From Litoreibacter albidus (GTDB lineage Bacteria > Pseudomonadota > Alphaproteobacteria > Rhodobacterales > Rhodobacteraceae), in the NCBI RefSeq assembly GCF_900107015.1, contig NZ_FNOI01000011.1:1-64000 (forward strand): a stretch of 64,000 bases of DNA. Reading direction: 5' to 3'. Shown here piece after piece: positions 44,571 through 54,740 of the stretch (its first letter is position 1; every line of letters begins with the position of its first letter). A program made the translations under genes and the position numbers. The notes under the pieces are model-generated. The model was given only the letters and a program-made list of their open reading frames with translations, searched no databases and was not told the origin of the DNA.

Positions 44571-46544
44571 TCAAAAAACAAAAGACTCGCGATGGCGACG
44601 GGCTTCTTCTACGCCCAGTTCGGTAAGCGTCGCTTCGCACCACGTCATCAAAGCATCCGGTCCGCACATGAATACCTCGCGATCGTGAAGGCGCGCGACG
44701 GATCGAATGTCACTGACCTCCATGCGCCGCTCGTGCATTCCCAAAGCGCCATCAGGGTAGGTCTGGCGCAAGCCGTCCCGCGCGGATTGCACCGCAATCG
44801 CGCCGCCCTTGCCGCTTTGAAATGCGCCGATATGAAGCTTCACATGATAAGGAAGCGACCCGCGCTTATCCTGAAAGCGTTTCAGGACATTGATGTCATC
44901 ATCGCGCCCTGAAAACAGCAGAACGATGTCGGTTGCAATCTGGCTCGGATGAGCCCGCGCAACTTCGAGTATGCCGTCCCACATCGCCATAAATGGCGTA
45001 ACGCCAACGCCCCCTGCGAGCCAAAGCATCTGTGACGGAACACTTGGCGCGGCACCGTCCGAGGGTTGGGAGAAACAAGTGAACCCCGCGCCGGTGCCTT
45101 TGAAAGCAACGGGCAGGTTATGCGTGATCAGTTTGCCTGCGTTGTCGTGCAGAACATTTGACAACAAGCCGCCTAGTTTGCGTTTTACGGTAATGCTGAC
45201 GTGATCGGTCGGGCGAAAAACATTGCTTTGCGCATCAAACTCAGCCGAGCCGGAAAGTGTCCATGTGCGCACATAATCCTCGTTCACCAACTGCGGGTTG
45301 GCCTCGTTCATATGGCTGTAACCTGCATCCAGTATCCCCGAGAAATCAAATACACCAAATCCTCCGGGTAAGGGCGCATTGACGGGCGAAGAGAGCTTGA
45401 AGTTGAATGTCTTGATGCTGTCGGAAAGGGTCTGTGCGGAAACAAGCGTTGCGGTTATTCCCGCAGAGCTGTCTTGGGCGACAGGCGCGTGCCCCATCTG
45501 GTCCAACTCCCGCCGCAGGTGTCTTGTTGGCGGGTTGTAGGGCGAAAACTGCTCCGCTGATGCCAGTTCTAGGTTGAGGCCATTTTTGACCAATACTGCA
45601 CCGGAAACCTTGATGCGGGTCAGCAAGCTTACACGCGGCATCAACGCTTCGGCATCCTGATCAAGCAGGTTTTCAGCTTCGCCGGTGACATACAGGACAT
45701 GACCCGTTGTGAAGTCCGGAAACACCAGACCGACCTGAGGGTCCGTCTCGATGTTGCCCAAGGATTGGTAAAAACGATTGCCGGAATGGTCAGGCATCAC
45801 AAGGAAAGTCGTAACTTTCTCGCCATCCCTCTCTTCGTAGAGGCGGGTGAAGCCCGGCGCGCCACCGCGATGATTGACGCCCATATCAGTTTGAGTGTCC
45901 GCCGTATCATCCGCGGCGGTGTATTTTGTTGCCAAGAAGACGGTGCTTGATTGACCAACCACGGCTTTGGCGTCAACGGGCAAGGCCCCGGTCCCCGTAT
46001 CAAAGCTGTCATGCGCAAGCTCTGCTGTGCGCTGCACATGCCTCAACGCGCGCACGGTGATGTACTTCGGGCAATTCCCGAGATGCTGGTCGGAAATCAG
46101 CCGAAGCCGCAATTTTCCAGACTCCTCAACAGATGCTTCGTCAATTGCTCCGGCGATCTTGTTGCGTCGACGGTTATTGAAATCAATACCGACCCCTGCA
46201 AAGAGCCGCCTTTGGTCGGCGGGCATCGCCGCTTGCCGCAAGGCGCGCGCAAAAGGGTCATAGGGGGAGGTTTCTGCAACGATATCGGTCGTGCTGCGCC
46301 CATCCTGTCTGATGCCGAGCGATGGATCACCCTCCGACGCCGTCACCAAAAGACTAACCCAAGGCCGCCCCTGCTGGTCGAGCGTTGCCAACGGCAGATA
46401 GGACAGGCCCGCAAAGAAATCCGCATGTTGCTGCGGCATATCACTGGCGATGTAGTGGGGAATGCCATCCATGACCTCTTTGGGTGTATTACGCCGCTCT
46501 TGCAGCAGCAATTCCCCCGCATGCGACCGATGTATCTGCGTCAT
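44571..46544 (-). CDS. PPOX-domain/NAD(P)H-flavin reductase fusion
   Basis: The 657-residue protein joins two enzymes. The N-terminal half resembles pyridoxamine-5'-phosphate-oxidase-like flavin proteins (FFAGLSYLPLATLDQQGRPWVSLL; KYITVRALRHVQ; FYQSLGNIETDPQVGLVFPDF). The C-terminal part from about residue 370 is a ferredoxin-reductase module (YVRTWTLSGSAEFD, VSITVKRKLGGLLSNVLHD, LAGGVGVTPFMAMW, VFMCGPDALM). No C-terminal 2Fe-2S cluster motif follows. It could pass electrons from NAD(P)H through FAD to a PPOX-bound flavin or substrate. A LysR gene and a GST lie nearby. Confidence 0.85.
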   Translation of the reverse strand: MTQIHRSHAGELLLQERRNTPKEVMDGIPHYIASDMPQQHADFFAGLSYLPLATLDQQGRPWVSLLVTASEGDPSLGIRQDGRSTTDIVAETSPYDPFARALRQAAMPADQRRLFAGVGIDFNNRRRNKIAGAIDEASVEESGKLRLRLISDQHLGNCPKYITVRALRHVQRTAELAHDSFDTGTGALPVDAKAVVGQSSTVFLATKYTAADDTADTQTDMGVNHRGGAPGFTRLYEERDGEKVTTFLVMPDHSGNRFYQSLGNIETDPQVGLVFPDFTTGHVLYVTGEAENLLDQDAEALMPRVSLLTRIKVSGAVLVKNGLNLELASAEQFSPYNPPTRHLRRELDQMGHAPVAQDSSAGITATLVSAQTLSDSIKTFNFKLSSPVNAPLPGGFGVFDFSGILDAGYSHMNEANPQLVNEDYVRTWTLSGSAEFDAQSNVFRPTDHVSITVKRKLGGLLSNVLHDNAGKLITHNLPVAFKGTGAGFTCFSQPSDGAAPSVPSQMLWLAGGVGVTPFMAMWDGILEVARAHPSQIATDIVLLFSGRDDDINVLKRFQDKRGSLPYHVKLHIGAFQSGKGGAIAVQSARDGLRQTYPDGALGMHERRMEVSDIRSVARLHDREVFMCGPDALMTWCEATLTELGVEEARRHRESFVF

Positions 46545-46613
46545 TGCCTGATCCTTCCGCCCCTATCGTGGAATTTTGCATTCAGGGGCATCTGCCTGCT
46601 CCCGAATGCTGGA

Positions 46614-47090
46614 TTAAAGCCCCAAGTCGCCGAGACTGGGGTGACCGTCAGGCCGACGCCCAAGCGGCCAATGGAATTTACGATCTGCCGCGGCAATCGG
46701 ATGCTCGTTGATGCTGGCAAACCGACGGTCCATGTAGCCGTTTTCGTCGAACTCCCAATTCTCGTTGCCGTAGGCACGGAACCAGTTGCCGCTGTCATCG
46801 TGGTATTCATAGGCATAACGTACTGCGATGCGGTTCCCATCATACACCCACAGCTCCTTGATCAAGCGATAGTCCAGTTCCTTGTCCCATTTGCGGGTCA
46901 GGAATTCTTCGATCTCGGCGCGCCCTTCGGGGAATTCGGCCCGATTGCGCCACTTGCTGTCGGGCGTATAGGCGAGCGCGACCTTGGCAGGGTCGCAACC
47001 GTTCCATCCGTCTTCGGCAAGGCGGACTTTTTCGATGGCTGTCTCTTTGGTGAATGGCGGCAGCGGATGTCGGGGCGCTTCGGTGGTCAT
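46614..47090 (-). CDS. DUF1348 family NTF2-like protein
   Basis: The 158-residue protein matches the DUF1348 family: [62 protein letters not shown] and [32 protein letters not shown]. The fold is NTF2-like; the reaction, if any, is unknown. It lies 11 bases after the GST gene in the same direction and is probably cotranscribed with it. Confidence 0.9.
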   Translation of the reverse strand: MTTEAPRHPLPPFTKETAIEKVRLAEDGWNGCDPAKVALAYTPDSKWRNRAEFPEGRAEIEEFLTRKWDKELDYRLIKELWVYDGNRIAVRYAYEYHDDSGNWFRAYGNENWEFDENGYMDRRFASINEHPIAAADRKFHWPLGRRPDGHPSLGDLGL

Positions 47091-47101
47091 GTCAAATCCC
47101 T

Positions 47102-47728
47102 TTACTCAGCCGCAAGACCAACGGCGGTCGCGGGCATGGCTTCAAATCCGGGCAGGGCCTCAAAACGGACAAGCCAAGCCCGAACATTCGGATAAGGATC
47201 AAGCGATACATTCCCCTCTGGCGCGTGCGCGGTGTAGGAATATGCTGCAACATCTGCGATGGTCGGACGATCACCGACAAGCCAATCGCGCCCTTCCAGC
47301 CCGTGTTCCAGCTTTTGCATCGCCCGAGTGGCCACTGCGGCGGCAAATTCTGGGTCCAATGGTGCGCCGAAAACGGTGATCAGTCGCGCTGCACAGGATC
47401 CAAAGGCAATTTCTCCTGCCGCGAGGGTAAGCCAACGCTGGACATCGGCTTCGCCAAGGGCCGTGTCTGGAATCCAGTCGGGCGCATACTTCCGTGCGAG
47501 ATAGACAAGGATCGCGTTGGAATCCGATACGATTGCGTCGCCATCCTCAAGAACCGGCACCTGCCCGTTCGGGTTCATCGCCAGAAACTCAGGCGATTTA
47601 TGCGCGCCTGACATAAGATCAACAGAGACGGCTTCATGCGCAATCCCTGCGAGCTTGGCGAACACCAAGGCGCGATGTGCGTGGCCAGATTTGGCGAAAT
47701 GGTGAATGCGAACAGCGTTTGACATCAA
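47102..47728 (-). CDS. Glutathione S-transferase
   Basis: The 208-residue protein has an N-terminal thioredoxin-like domain ([60 protein letters not shown]; the cis-Pro motif QVPVLE) and the helical C-terminal domain ([25 protein letters not shown]). It should conjugate glutathione to electrophiles in the cytoplasm. It is divergent from the LysR gene, whose product probably controls it. Confidence 0.9.
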   Translation of the reverse strand: MMSNAVRIHHFAKSGHAHRALVFAKLAGIAHEAVSVDLMSGAHKSPEFLAMNPNGQVPVLEDGDAIVSDSNAILVYLARKYAPDWIPDTALGEADVQRWLTLAAGEIAFGSCAARLITVFGAPLDPEFAAAVATRAMQKLEHGLEGRDWLVGDRPTIADVAAYSYTAHAPEGNVSLDPYPNVRAWLVRFEALPGFEAMPATAVGLAAE

Positions 47729-47832
47729 CGTCTCCAGTTATTTCCAGATGTTAAGTCAAGAATAACTGCTGTACTGATTTGGGATAATTGCCAGTTTTAG
47801 CGTAACATTTGGCCCTGAAAGGGCGTAATCCT

Positions 47833-48735
47833 ATGGACAAAATCGATCGCATGCGCGCCTTTGCGCTTGTTGCAAAAAACGCCTCTTTCACCATCGCAGC
47901 ACAGCGCATGGGGCGATCTGCGCGTTTGGTCAGCAAATATGTGGCCGATCTGGAAAACGCGCTTGGTGTGCAACTGCTGAACCGCACAACACGCAGTGTC
48001 ACGCTGACGGATGCGGGTGCCACATACCTTGCCTTATGCGCGCCGCTTCTTGATGGGTTTGATGAGCTGGAGGAAAAAGTCAGGAACGAACAGGCATCGC
48101 TGCGCGGCGCAATCCACATGTCGGCACCCACGGGTTTCGGCGCATTGCGGCTTGTTCCATCGCTCGCCCGATTTGCCGAGAAACACCCAAATGTAGAGCT
48201 CGACCTAAAGTTCTCGGACCGCAGAGTTTCGATTGTTGACGAAGGGCTTGATCTTGCCGTCAGGATTGGTCCGATGCGGGACAGCTCGCTCAAAGTCCGC
48301 CAGCTTGGGCGCATGCCTTTGGTTGTCTGTGCATCACCCGCCTATTTGAAACACGCGGGGACACCGAGCCATCCACAGGCGCTTGCCACCCATGAGTGCA
48401 TACTCGACGGCAATATGACAGAACCTACAGTCTGGAGGTTCATGATCAACGGGCAGGAAGAAGCAGTTCAGGTAAACGGGCGTTTCCGGATGAACGCACC
48501 AGCCGGATCCGCGCGCCTTGCCGCAGCGGGTGCCGCAATCGCACGATGCCCCGCATATACGGTTGCGGATGCTTTGAAAGCGGGTGATCTGGTCGAACTT
48601 TTTGCCGAGCAACGCGTCTCACCCTATGTTGTGGCAGCGCTTTTTCCACATAATCGGCACCTAACGGCCAGAGTACGTGCTCTTATTGATCACTTGGCGG
48701 ATGATCCGGCATTGTGCGCTGATGGCAGGGATTAA
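47833..48735 (+). CDS. LysR-family regulator
   Basis: The 300-residue regulator starts at MDKIDRMRAFALVAKNASFTIAAQRMGRSARLVSKYVADLENALGVQLLNRTTRSVTLTDAG, the usual N-terminal winged helix. A LysR substrate-binding domain follows (GAIHMSAPTGFGALRLVPSLARFAEKHPNVELDLKFSDRRVSIVDEGLDLAVRIG). Divergence from the GST gene by about 100 bases suggests it regulates the leftward detoxification genes. Confidence 0.9.
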   Translation: MDKIDRMRAFALVAKNASFTIAAQRMGRSARLVSKYVADLENALGVQLLNRTTRSVTLTDAGATYLALCAPLLDGFDELEEKVRNEQASLRGAIHMSAPTGFGALRLVPSLARFAEKHPNVELDLKFSDRRVSIVDEGLDLAVRIGPMRDSSLKVRQLGRMPLVVCASPAYLKHAGTPSHPQALATHECILDGNMTEPTVWRFMINGQEEAVQVNGRFRMNAPAGSARLAAAGAAIARCPAYTVADALKAGDLVELFAEQRVSPYVVAALFPHNRHLTARVRALIDHLADDPALCADGRD

Positions 48736-48903
48736 CCATCACAGGTATTCGGTCCGTCTGAGCACTTCCAAATTGTTTCGCAAGTGGATTTCCCGCTTCT
48801 GTATGCCGCGAACGACGAGAAGAACGCTGCCATAGATCCCTCGGTCTTTACCATTTCGACCAACTGCATTTGGCGCAACTGTCCGGCCCTATAAACAGAT
48901 CGC

Positions 48904-49200
48904 TCACGCCACCGCGACCTTCAGGGACGACAAACGCTGATCTGCGCGCGCGGGCGAAACCTCCTGAATCTGTGCCGTTGCAATGCCCTCGCGGACAAAG
49001 GGATCCGCAGCCATCCGTGCTTCGATCTCCGAGCGATCATCACATGTGGCAAGAATGGCACCGCCGCCTTGCGGCTTCAGCCCACCGACAAGCAAGAACA
49101 CGCCATCCTCGAACCCCTTTGCAATCCATTCGTTGTGAGCCGCCATATGTGCGGCGGCCTCGCCCTTCTTTTCCGTCAGGTTAAGAGTGATGATATACAT
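48904..49200 (-). CDS. YciI-family protein
   Basis: The 98-residue protein shows the YciI ferredoxin-like pattern: MYIITLNLTEKKGEAAAHMAAHNEWIAKGFEDGVFLLVGGLKPQGGGAILATCDDRSEIEARMAADPFVREGIATAQIQE. The conserved His and the DPF motif are present. The function of most members is unknown; some are dehydrohalogenase-like. Confidence 0.85.
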   Translation of the reverse strand: MYIITLNLTEKKGEAAAHMAAHNEWIAKGFEDGVFLLVGGLKPQGGGAILATCDDRSEIEARMAADPFVREGIATAQIQEVSPARADQRLSSLKVAVA

Positions 49201-49212
49201 GTCGAATTCCCT

Positions 49213-49330
49213 TCACGTTTTGATTTCTGCGCCATCCGCAACCGCATCCAGCCAGGCCGGCATTTGTTGAACCTCCTGCTCCAGAAACGGTTCATCCGGA
49301 TAGGCATTGGCAAGGCCTGGCGCGCCTTGG
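49213..49330 (-). pseudogene. Possible 3' remnant upstream of the yciI-type gene
   Basis: The minus strand reads QGLANAYPDEPFLEQEVQQMPAWLDAVADGAEIKT and a stop, which looks like the natural tail of a protein, but nothing upstream continues it. It may be the leftover 3' end of a gene cotranscribed with the YciI gene. No family is assigned. Confidence 0.35.
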
Positions 49331-49384
49331 CTTCGCGCTAGAATGTGCAAAGCGGGGCGACTGTCAATCGCCCCGCCCTCTCGT

Positions 49385-49834
49385 TTAGCTGGACAAGCTC
49401 ATCGAGATTTCTTCGAACGGCAGGCCTTCCTTATCGGTTGGCCTGCGATCCGTTTCTACAAATCCCTGTTTTTCGTAGAACGCGACCGTGCGCAGGTTTT
49501 TGGCATAAACATCAAGCGTCAGGGTGCCCTTCAGCTTCAACCCGTGCGCGATCATGGCTTGCCCGATCCCGCGCCCTTGCGCATCCGGCGACACGAAAAG
49601 CCCGCCGATGTAGTTGTCCATCAACCCCAGAAAGCCCACCGGCTTGCCGTCCAGACAGGCGACCCATGTTTCCGCCTGCGGCAAGTAAATGTCCGACACC
49701 AGCTTGCTTTGCTCGGTCAGCTTTGCCGCGCCCAGAAAGTCATGAGCGATGCGGGAGGCGTCGAGCCATACAGCCGTCAGCACGGCGTTGTCCTCCGCCT
49801 GATACGGGCGGATTTCGAGTTCAGTTTTTGTCAT
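49385..49834 (-). CDS. GNAT-family N-acetyltransferase
   Basis: The 149-residue protein (start MTKTELEIRPYQAED) has the acetyl-CoA fold: WVACLDGKPVGFLGLMDNYIGGLFVSPDAQGRGIGQAMIAHGL (the R-x-x-G-x-G/A pyrophosphate loop as QGRGIGQA) and TLDVYAKNLRTVAFYEKQGFVETDR. The substrate is unknown. It stands alone between unrelated genes. Confidence 0.88.
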   Translation of the reverse strand: MTKTELEIRPYQAEDNAVLTAVWLDASRIAHDFLGAAKLTEQSKLVSDIYLPQAETWVACLDGKPVGFLGLMDNYIGGLFVSPDAQGRGIGQAMIAHGLKLKGTLTLDVYAKNLRTVAFYEKQGFVETDRRPTDKEGLPFEEISMSLSS

Positions 49835-50088
49835 TGGTAGTCCTAAGAATTGGCGCTTTTGCGCGCAAAGAAATATCGTCCGCTGCAATGCAGTCGGTGT
49901 GTAATCGTCCGAAATTTCAACCTCTGCGCATCAAGCTCCTTGTTCTAGGCACTTGCACGCCTAACCTATTTATGGCGCCGATACAATTCGTCACCGCCTT
50001 CGGCTAGCAGACGGCAGACGATCTCGCACTCTGCGCCGCACTGCCCAAGATCAGCAGTGTTTGCAGGTCACGATTTTACGCGGACACA

Positions 50089-51672
<1,584 letters not shown>

Positions 51673-51876
51673 AAACACGCTCGCATGTAGAAACCGGATA
51701 AGGGGTTCAGTTGATGCGCGTGTGATCCATTGTCGTGTCTCCTTGTCTCATTCCTAAATAGTCAGGGCGCTGTCACAAGTCAAACGCGCCCCGCCACAGC
51801 GCAGAGTTTGGCAGCTACGCCAAACGCACCGCGAAACGCGTGCCGCTCATCTTGGCACCAGACGGGATTGCGCCTG

Positions 51877-52473
51877 TCAACTTGCCAACCCTGCATCCAC
51901 CAGCTGCTCGCGATCCGGCAGGTCTTGCAAGCTCTCCATTCCGAACGCGACTAAGAACTTCTGCGTCGTCACATACGTATATGGAGCCCCGCGCCTAGGG
52001 GATCGTGGACCGGTTCCGATCAGATCTTGCGCGTGCAACCGCCCGATCAGGTCGCGGCTGATATCTTTGCCAAAGATGTCCTTCAAACCGTCGCGGGTCA
52101 GCGGTTGGTGGTAGGCAATGGCTGCCAAGACGGCGATATCGAACTCCCGCAGGTCGAGGTCTTGGTCTGCAACGTCTGAAGCGGCTTTGATCGCGGTCGC
52201 GTAGACGGGCCGCGTGCGAAACATCCAGCCGTCGGCCACCTTCGCCACCTCGAAGGACCGGCCTTCAATATCGGCGGCAAGGTCCTCGATAAGCAGTTCG
52301 ACCGAGGCTCCCTGCCCCACCACACGCGCAAGGTCTTCGCGCGGGACAGGTGAGGCAGAAGCAAAGAGCACCGCTTCGATCCGGCGCATCCATTCGCGCC
52401 AGCGCAGTTCTGCCGGTATGTCCCCAAGCTCCCGATTGAGCGTTTGGTCTGCGTCACTCTTCGCCATCGTCAA
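51877..52473 (-). CDS. ScpB-like (kleisin-interacting winged-helix) protein
   Basis: The 198-residue protein follows ScpB: RRIEAVLFASASPVPREDLARVVGQGASVELLIEDLAADIEGRSFEVAKVADGWMFRTRPVYA, REFDIAVLAAIAYHQPLTRDGLKDIFGKDISRDLIGRLHAQDLIGTGPRSPRRGAPYTYVTTQKFLVAFGM. Housekeeping ScpB works with ScpA and SMC in chromosome condensation; no scpA or smc gene is present here. It overlaps the DUF1403 gene by four bases. On this replicon it probably serves plasmid maintenance. Confidence 0.88.
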   Translation of the reverse strand: MTMAKSDADQTLNRELGDIPAELRWREWMRRIEAVLFASASPVPREDLARVVGQGASVELLIEDLAADIEGRSFEVAKVADGWMFRTRPVYATAIKAASDVADQDLDLREFDIAVLAAIAYHQPLTRDGLKDIFGKDISRDLIGRLHAQDLIGTGPRSPRRGAPYTYVTTQKFLVAFGMESLQDLPDREQLVDAGLAS

Positions 52474-53378
52474 AGCCCGTAAAGCCGGAACGTGTCGCGA
52501 CCGGTGAGCTCGCGCACCGCGCCCAGATCCACCAGCCGGTCGCAGAACCGTCGCGCGGCCCGGTCGGAGCGCAGCGACGTCAGGGCCGCAGGTGCCACCG
52601 CATCGCGCGCCAGAAACACGGTCACGGCGTCCTCTGCTCCCTTCGCTCTCAGCCTCGGCGCGACCTCTCGCAACCGCGCCGCGCGGCGCGCTAGGTCTGC
52701 CCCCTCGCGGATCACCTCCACGGCAGCAGCCACAAGCGCCCGATGGACGGACGTACGTAACTCGTCACCCTCCGTCCGCAGATCACCGCGCTTGAGACCA
52801 AGTGCCAAAAGCGGCACAACATGGGTCCACCCAAGCGCTTGCGCTAAGGCCGCGTCAGCCAATAACAACGCGGTTGAGGGATCGCGCGGCCGCTCCTCCA
52901 GAACAGTTTGCAGAACTGCTGCGGCCCGCGACGCTGCCCCCACATGTCCCGCGCCGCATTGGTCGTACGCATCCAGCCAAGTCGCGATCCGCTCCGGCCC
53001 CACGTCCAGCAGTGCCCCTTGCAGCGCATCCACAGAGACCGGACGCGCCACCGCCCGTTGCCACGACAGGGCAATTTCACCCGATGGCCCGGGGCTATCA
53101 CCGGGGTGCAGGAACGCTACAGCATCGCGCAAATCCCCTGCCCTTTCCGGCCGCCCTTGATGCGTCACGCAAGCCTCCGCCGCGCGCAGGGCGAGGCGCG
53201 CGCGCAACAAGCTTCGGGGGACGTCTTCCCGCTCCAACACAAGATGCAGGTGGGAGAGCGCCGCACCCGACAAAAACGCCACATCTTCAGGGGTTTTGGG
53301 CCGCGCAGAGGTGACCCAAGCGGGCAGCTTCGGTAGGGTATTCTGGTCGTCGGAGATATCGGTTGGCTGGTAGGTCAT
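52470..53378 (-). CDS. DUF1403 family protein
   Basis: The 302-residue, mostly helical protein (LPAWVTSARPKTPEDVAFLSGAALSHLHLVLEREDVPRSLLRARLALRAAEAC) matches DUF1403 proteins of alphaproteobacterial plasmids. No catalytic motif is visible. Translational coupling to the ScpB-like gene and divergence from a tyrosine recombinase make it a likely part of the same maintenance module. Function is unknown. Confidence 0.8.
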   Translation of the reverse strand: MTYQPTDISDDQNTLPKLPAWVTSARPKTPEDVAFLSGAALSHLHLVLEREDVPRSLLRARLALRAAEACVTHQGRPERAGDLRDAVAFLHPGDSPGPSGEIALSWQRAVARPVSVDALQGALLDVGPERIATWLDAYDQCGAGHVGAASRAAAVLQTVLEERPRDPSTALLLADAALAQALGWTHVVPLLALGLKRGDLRTEGDELRTSVHRALVAAAVEVIREGADLARRAARLREVAPRLRAKGAEDAVTVFLARDAVAPAALTSLRSDRAARRFCDRLVDLGAVRELTGRDTFRLYGL

Positions 53379-53456
53379 GCTACACCCCTAATCCTACACG
53401 GCGCTTTTGTCCACAATTCGGCACAGAAACCGCCCCACCCTGTCGTTTCTAGCTAC

Positions 53457-53481
53457 GTCCAATAATATTGCATTATCGGAC
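53457..53481. other. 25-bp dif-like palindrome upstream of the recombinase
   Basis: Two 10-base arms, GTCCAATAAT and ATTATCGGAC, flank a 5-base centre (ATTGC). They are complementary at nine of ten positions; the exception is the fifth from the outside. Arms of about ten to eleven bases around a short spacer are the layout of tyrosine-recombinase core sites. It ends 22 bases before the recombinase ATG, so an operator role is also possible. Confidence 0.6.
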
Positions 53482-53503
53482 TTGAGGGCATATCGTCTGC
53501 GCC

Positions 53504-54511
53504 ATGCCTGAAAACACGCCGATATCCGCCCACTCCCGCCCGCTAGAGCGCCTGGCAGAGACCGCGCGTGACTACGCGGAGCAGGCAACTGCGGGGAACA
53601 CCAGCAGCGCCTATAAGGCGGATTGGAAGCACTTCAGCAGATGGTGCCGGATGCGCGGCGTCCCTGCCCTGCCCCCGTCGCCGGAGCTGGTCGGGCTCTA
53701 TATTGCCCATTGCGCGGCCCCTGACGATGGCACTCCTCCGCTCAGCGTCAGCACCATTGAGCGGCGCCTCTCCGGCATCGGCTGGCAGTACCAACAACGC
53801 GGCCTCACGCTCGACCGCAAGGACCGCCACATCGCGACCGTGCTCGCCGGTATCCGCCGCCAACACGCCCGCCCGCCGCGCCAGAAAGAGGCCGTGTTGG
53901 CGGATGATTTAATCGCGATGATCGCCACCCTGTCCCACGATCTGCGTGGCCTGCGGGACCGCGCAATTCTGCTCGTCGGATACGCAGGCGGGTTGCGGCG
54001 GTCCGAGATCGTCGCGCTGGACTGCGGGCGCGACGACACATCGGACAGCGGCGGTTGGGTGCAAATTGAAGACGCGGGTGCGGTGCTGTTTCTGCGTGGC
54101 AAAACCGGATGGCGCGAGGTGGAGATTGGCCGTGGGACCACAAAAGCCACCTGCCCCGTCCACGCGCTGGAACAATGGCTGCACTTCGCCAAGATCGACT
54201 TCGGCCCGCTCTTCCGGCGCGTTAGCCGCGACACCACGCGGGCGCTCGACGGCCGATTGTCCGACAAGCACGTGGCGCGGCTGATCAAGCAGACCGTCCT
54301 TGATGCGGGCATCCGAAGTGATCTGCCGCCGCGCGAACGTCTTGCGCTGTTCTCGGGGCACAGTTTGCGCGCGGGTCTGGCGTCCAGCGCGGAGGTGGAC
54401 GAGCGCTATATCCAGAAACAACTCGGCCATGCCTCCGCTGAAATGACCCGAAGGTATCAGCGGCGTCGCGATAGATTTAGGGTAAATTTGACCAAGGCCG
54501 CAGGACTGTAG
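53504..54511 (+). CDS. Tyrosine recombinase/integrase
   Basis: The 335-residue protein has an N-terminal SAM-like core-binding domain (AGNTSSAYKADWKHFSRWCRMRGVPALP) and a C-terminal catalytic domain with the expected residues: Arg in GYAGGLRRSEIVALD, H-x-x-R in SGHSLRAGL, His in KQLGHASAEM and the Tyr nucleophile in TRRYQRRRDRF. It resembles plasmid-borne XerC/D-like enzymes. The 3' end is duplicated just downstream together with a parS-like palindrome. Confidence 0.92.
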   Translation: MPENTPISAHSRPLERLAETARDYAEQATAGNTSSAYKADWKHFSRWCRMRGVPALPPSPELVGLYIAHCAAPDDGTPPLSVSTIERRLSGIGWQYQQRGLTLDRKDRHIATVLAGIRRQHARPPRQKEAVLADDLIAMIATLSHDLRGLRDRAILLVGYAGGLRRSEIVALDCGRDDTSDSGGWVQIEDAGAVLFLRGKTGWREVEIGRGTTKATCPVHALEQWLHFAKIDFGPLFRRVSRDTTRALDGRLSDKHVARLIKQTVLDAGIRSDLPPRERLALFSGHSLRAGLASSAEVDERYIQKQLGHASAEMTRRYQRRRDRFRVNLTKAAGL

Positions 54512-54590
54512 GCGACGGGATGGTTCCCCGCGGGGAACCATCGGCAGATCACCCCGCATTCGCGAAGAAAGCCGCAACGGGGCGTGCGGC
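54458..54590. repeat. Repeat copy 1: recombinase 3' end, parS palindrome, parB-like 3' end
   Basis: This covers the last recombinase codons (RRRDRFRVNLTKAAGL), the 20-base palindrome at 54521-54540, and, on the minus strand, VAAFFANAG-stop, which resembles the end of ParB. The same order recurs 146-149 bases downstream. Confidence 0.7.
54521..54540. repeat. parS-like palindrome, site 1
   Basis: A perfect 20-base palindrome with core GTTCCCCGCGGGGAAC, which fits the repABC parS consensus GTT-NN-C-N-GC-N-G-NN-AAC. It lies 9 bases after the recombinase stop. Confidence 0.85.
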
Positions 54591-54603
54591 AGCACGCAAA
54601 CCT

Positions 54604-54740
54604 CAGCGGTGGCGTCATGATAGATTTAAGGGAAAGTTAACCAAGGCCGCCAAACTAAAAGCGGCAAGGTGGTTCCCCGCGGGGAACCACCGGTGGGTCA
54701 GTCCAAGTTTGCCAAAAAGGCTTCAACCGCGCTTTGCAGC
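54604..54740. repeat. Repeat copy 2: recombinase-like 3' end, parS palindrome, parB 3' end
   Basis: The plus strand reads RWRHDRFKGKLTKAAKL, a diverged copy of the recombinase C terminus (bases ATAGATTTA.GG.AAA.TT.ACCAAGGCCGC shared with copy 1). It is followed by the palindrome at 54670-54689 and then the true parB 3' end (VEAFLANLD on the minus strand). Confidence 0.7.
54670..54689. repeat. parS-like palindrome, site 2
   Basis: Identical 20-base palindrome, 8 bases past the parB stop codon. Confidence 0.85.

Noticed and set aside
45951-47195. 414-codon plus frame opposite the PPOX-reductase and DUF1348 genes
   Set aside because: It crosses two confident minus-strand genes and their gap, with no homology of its own.
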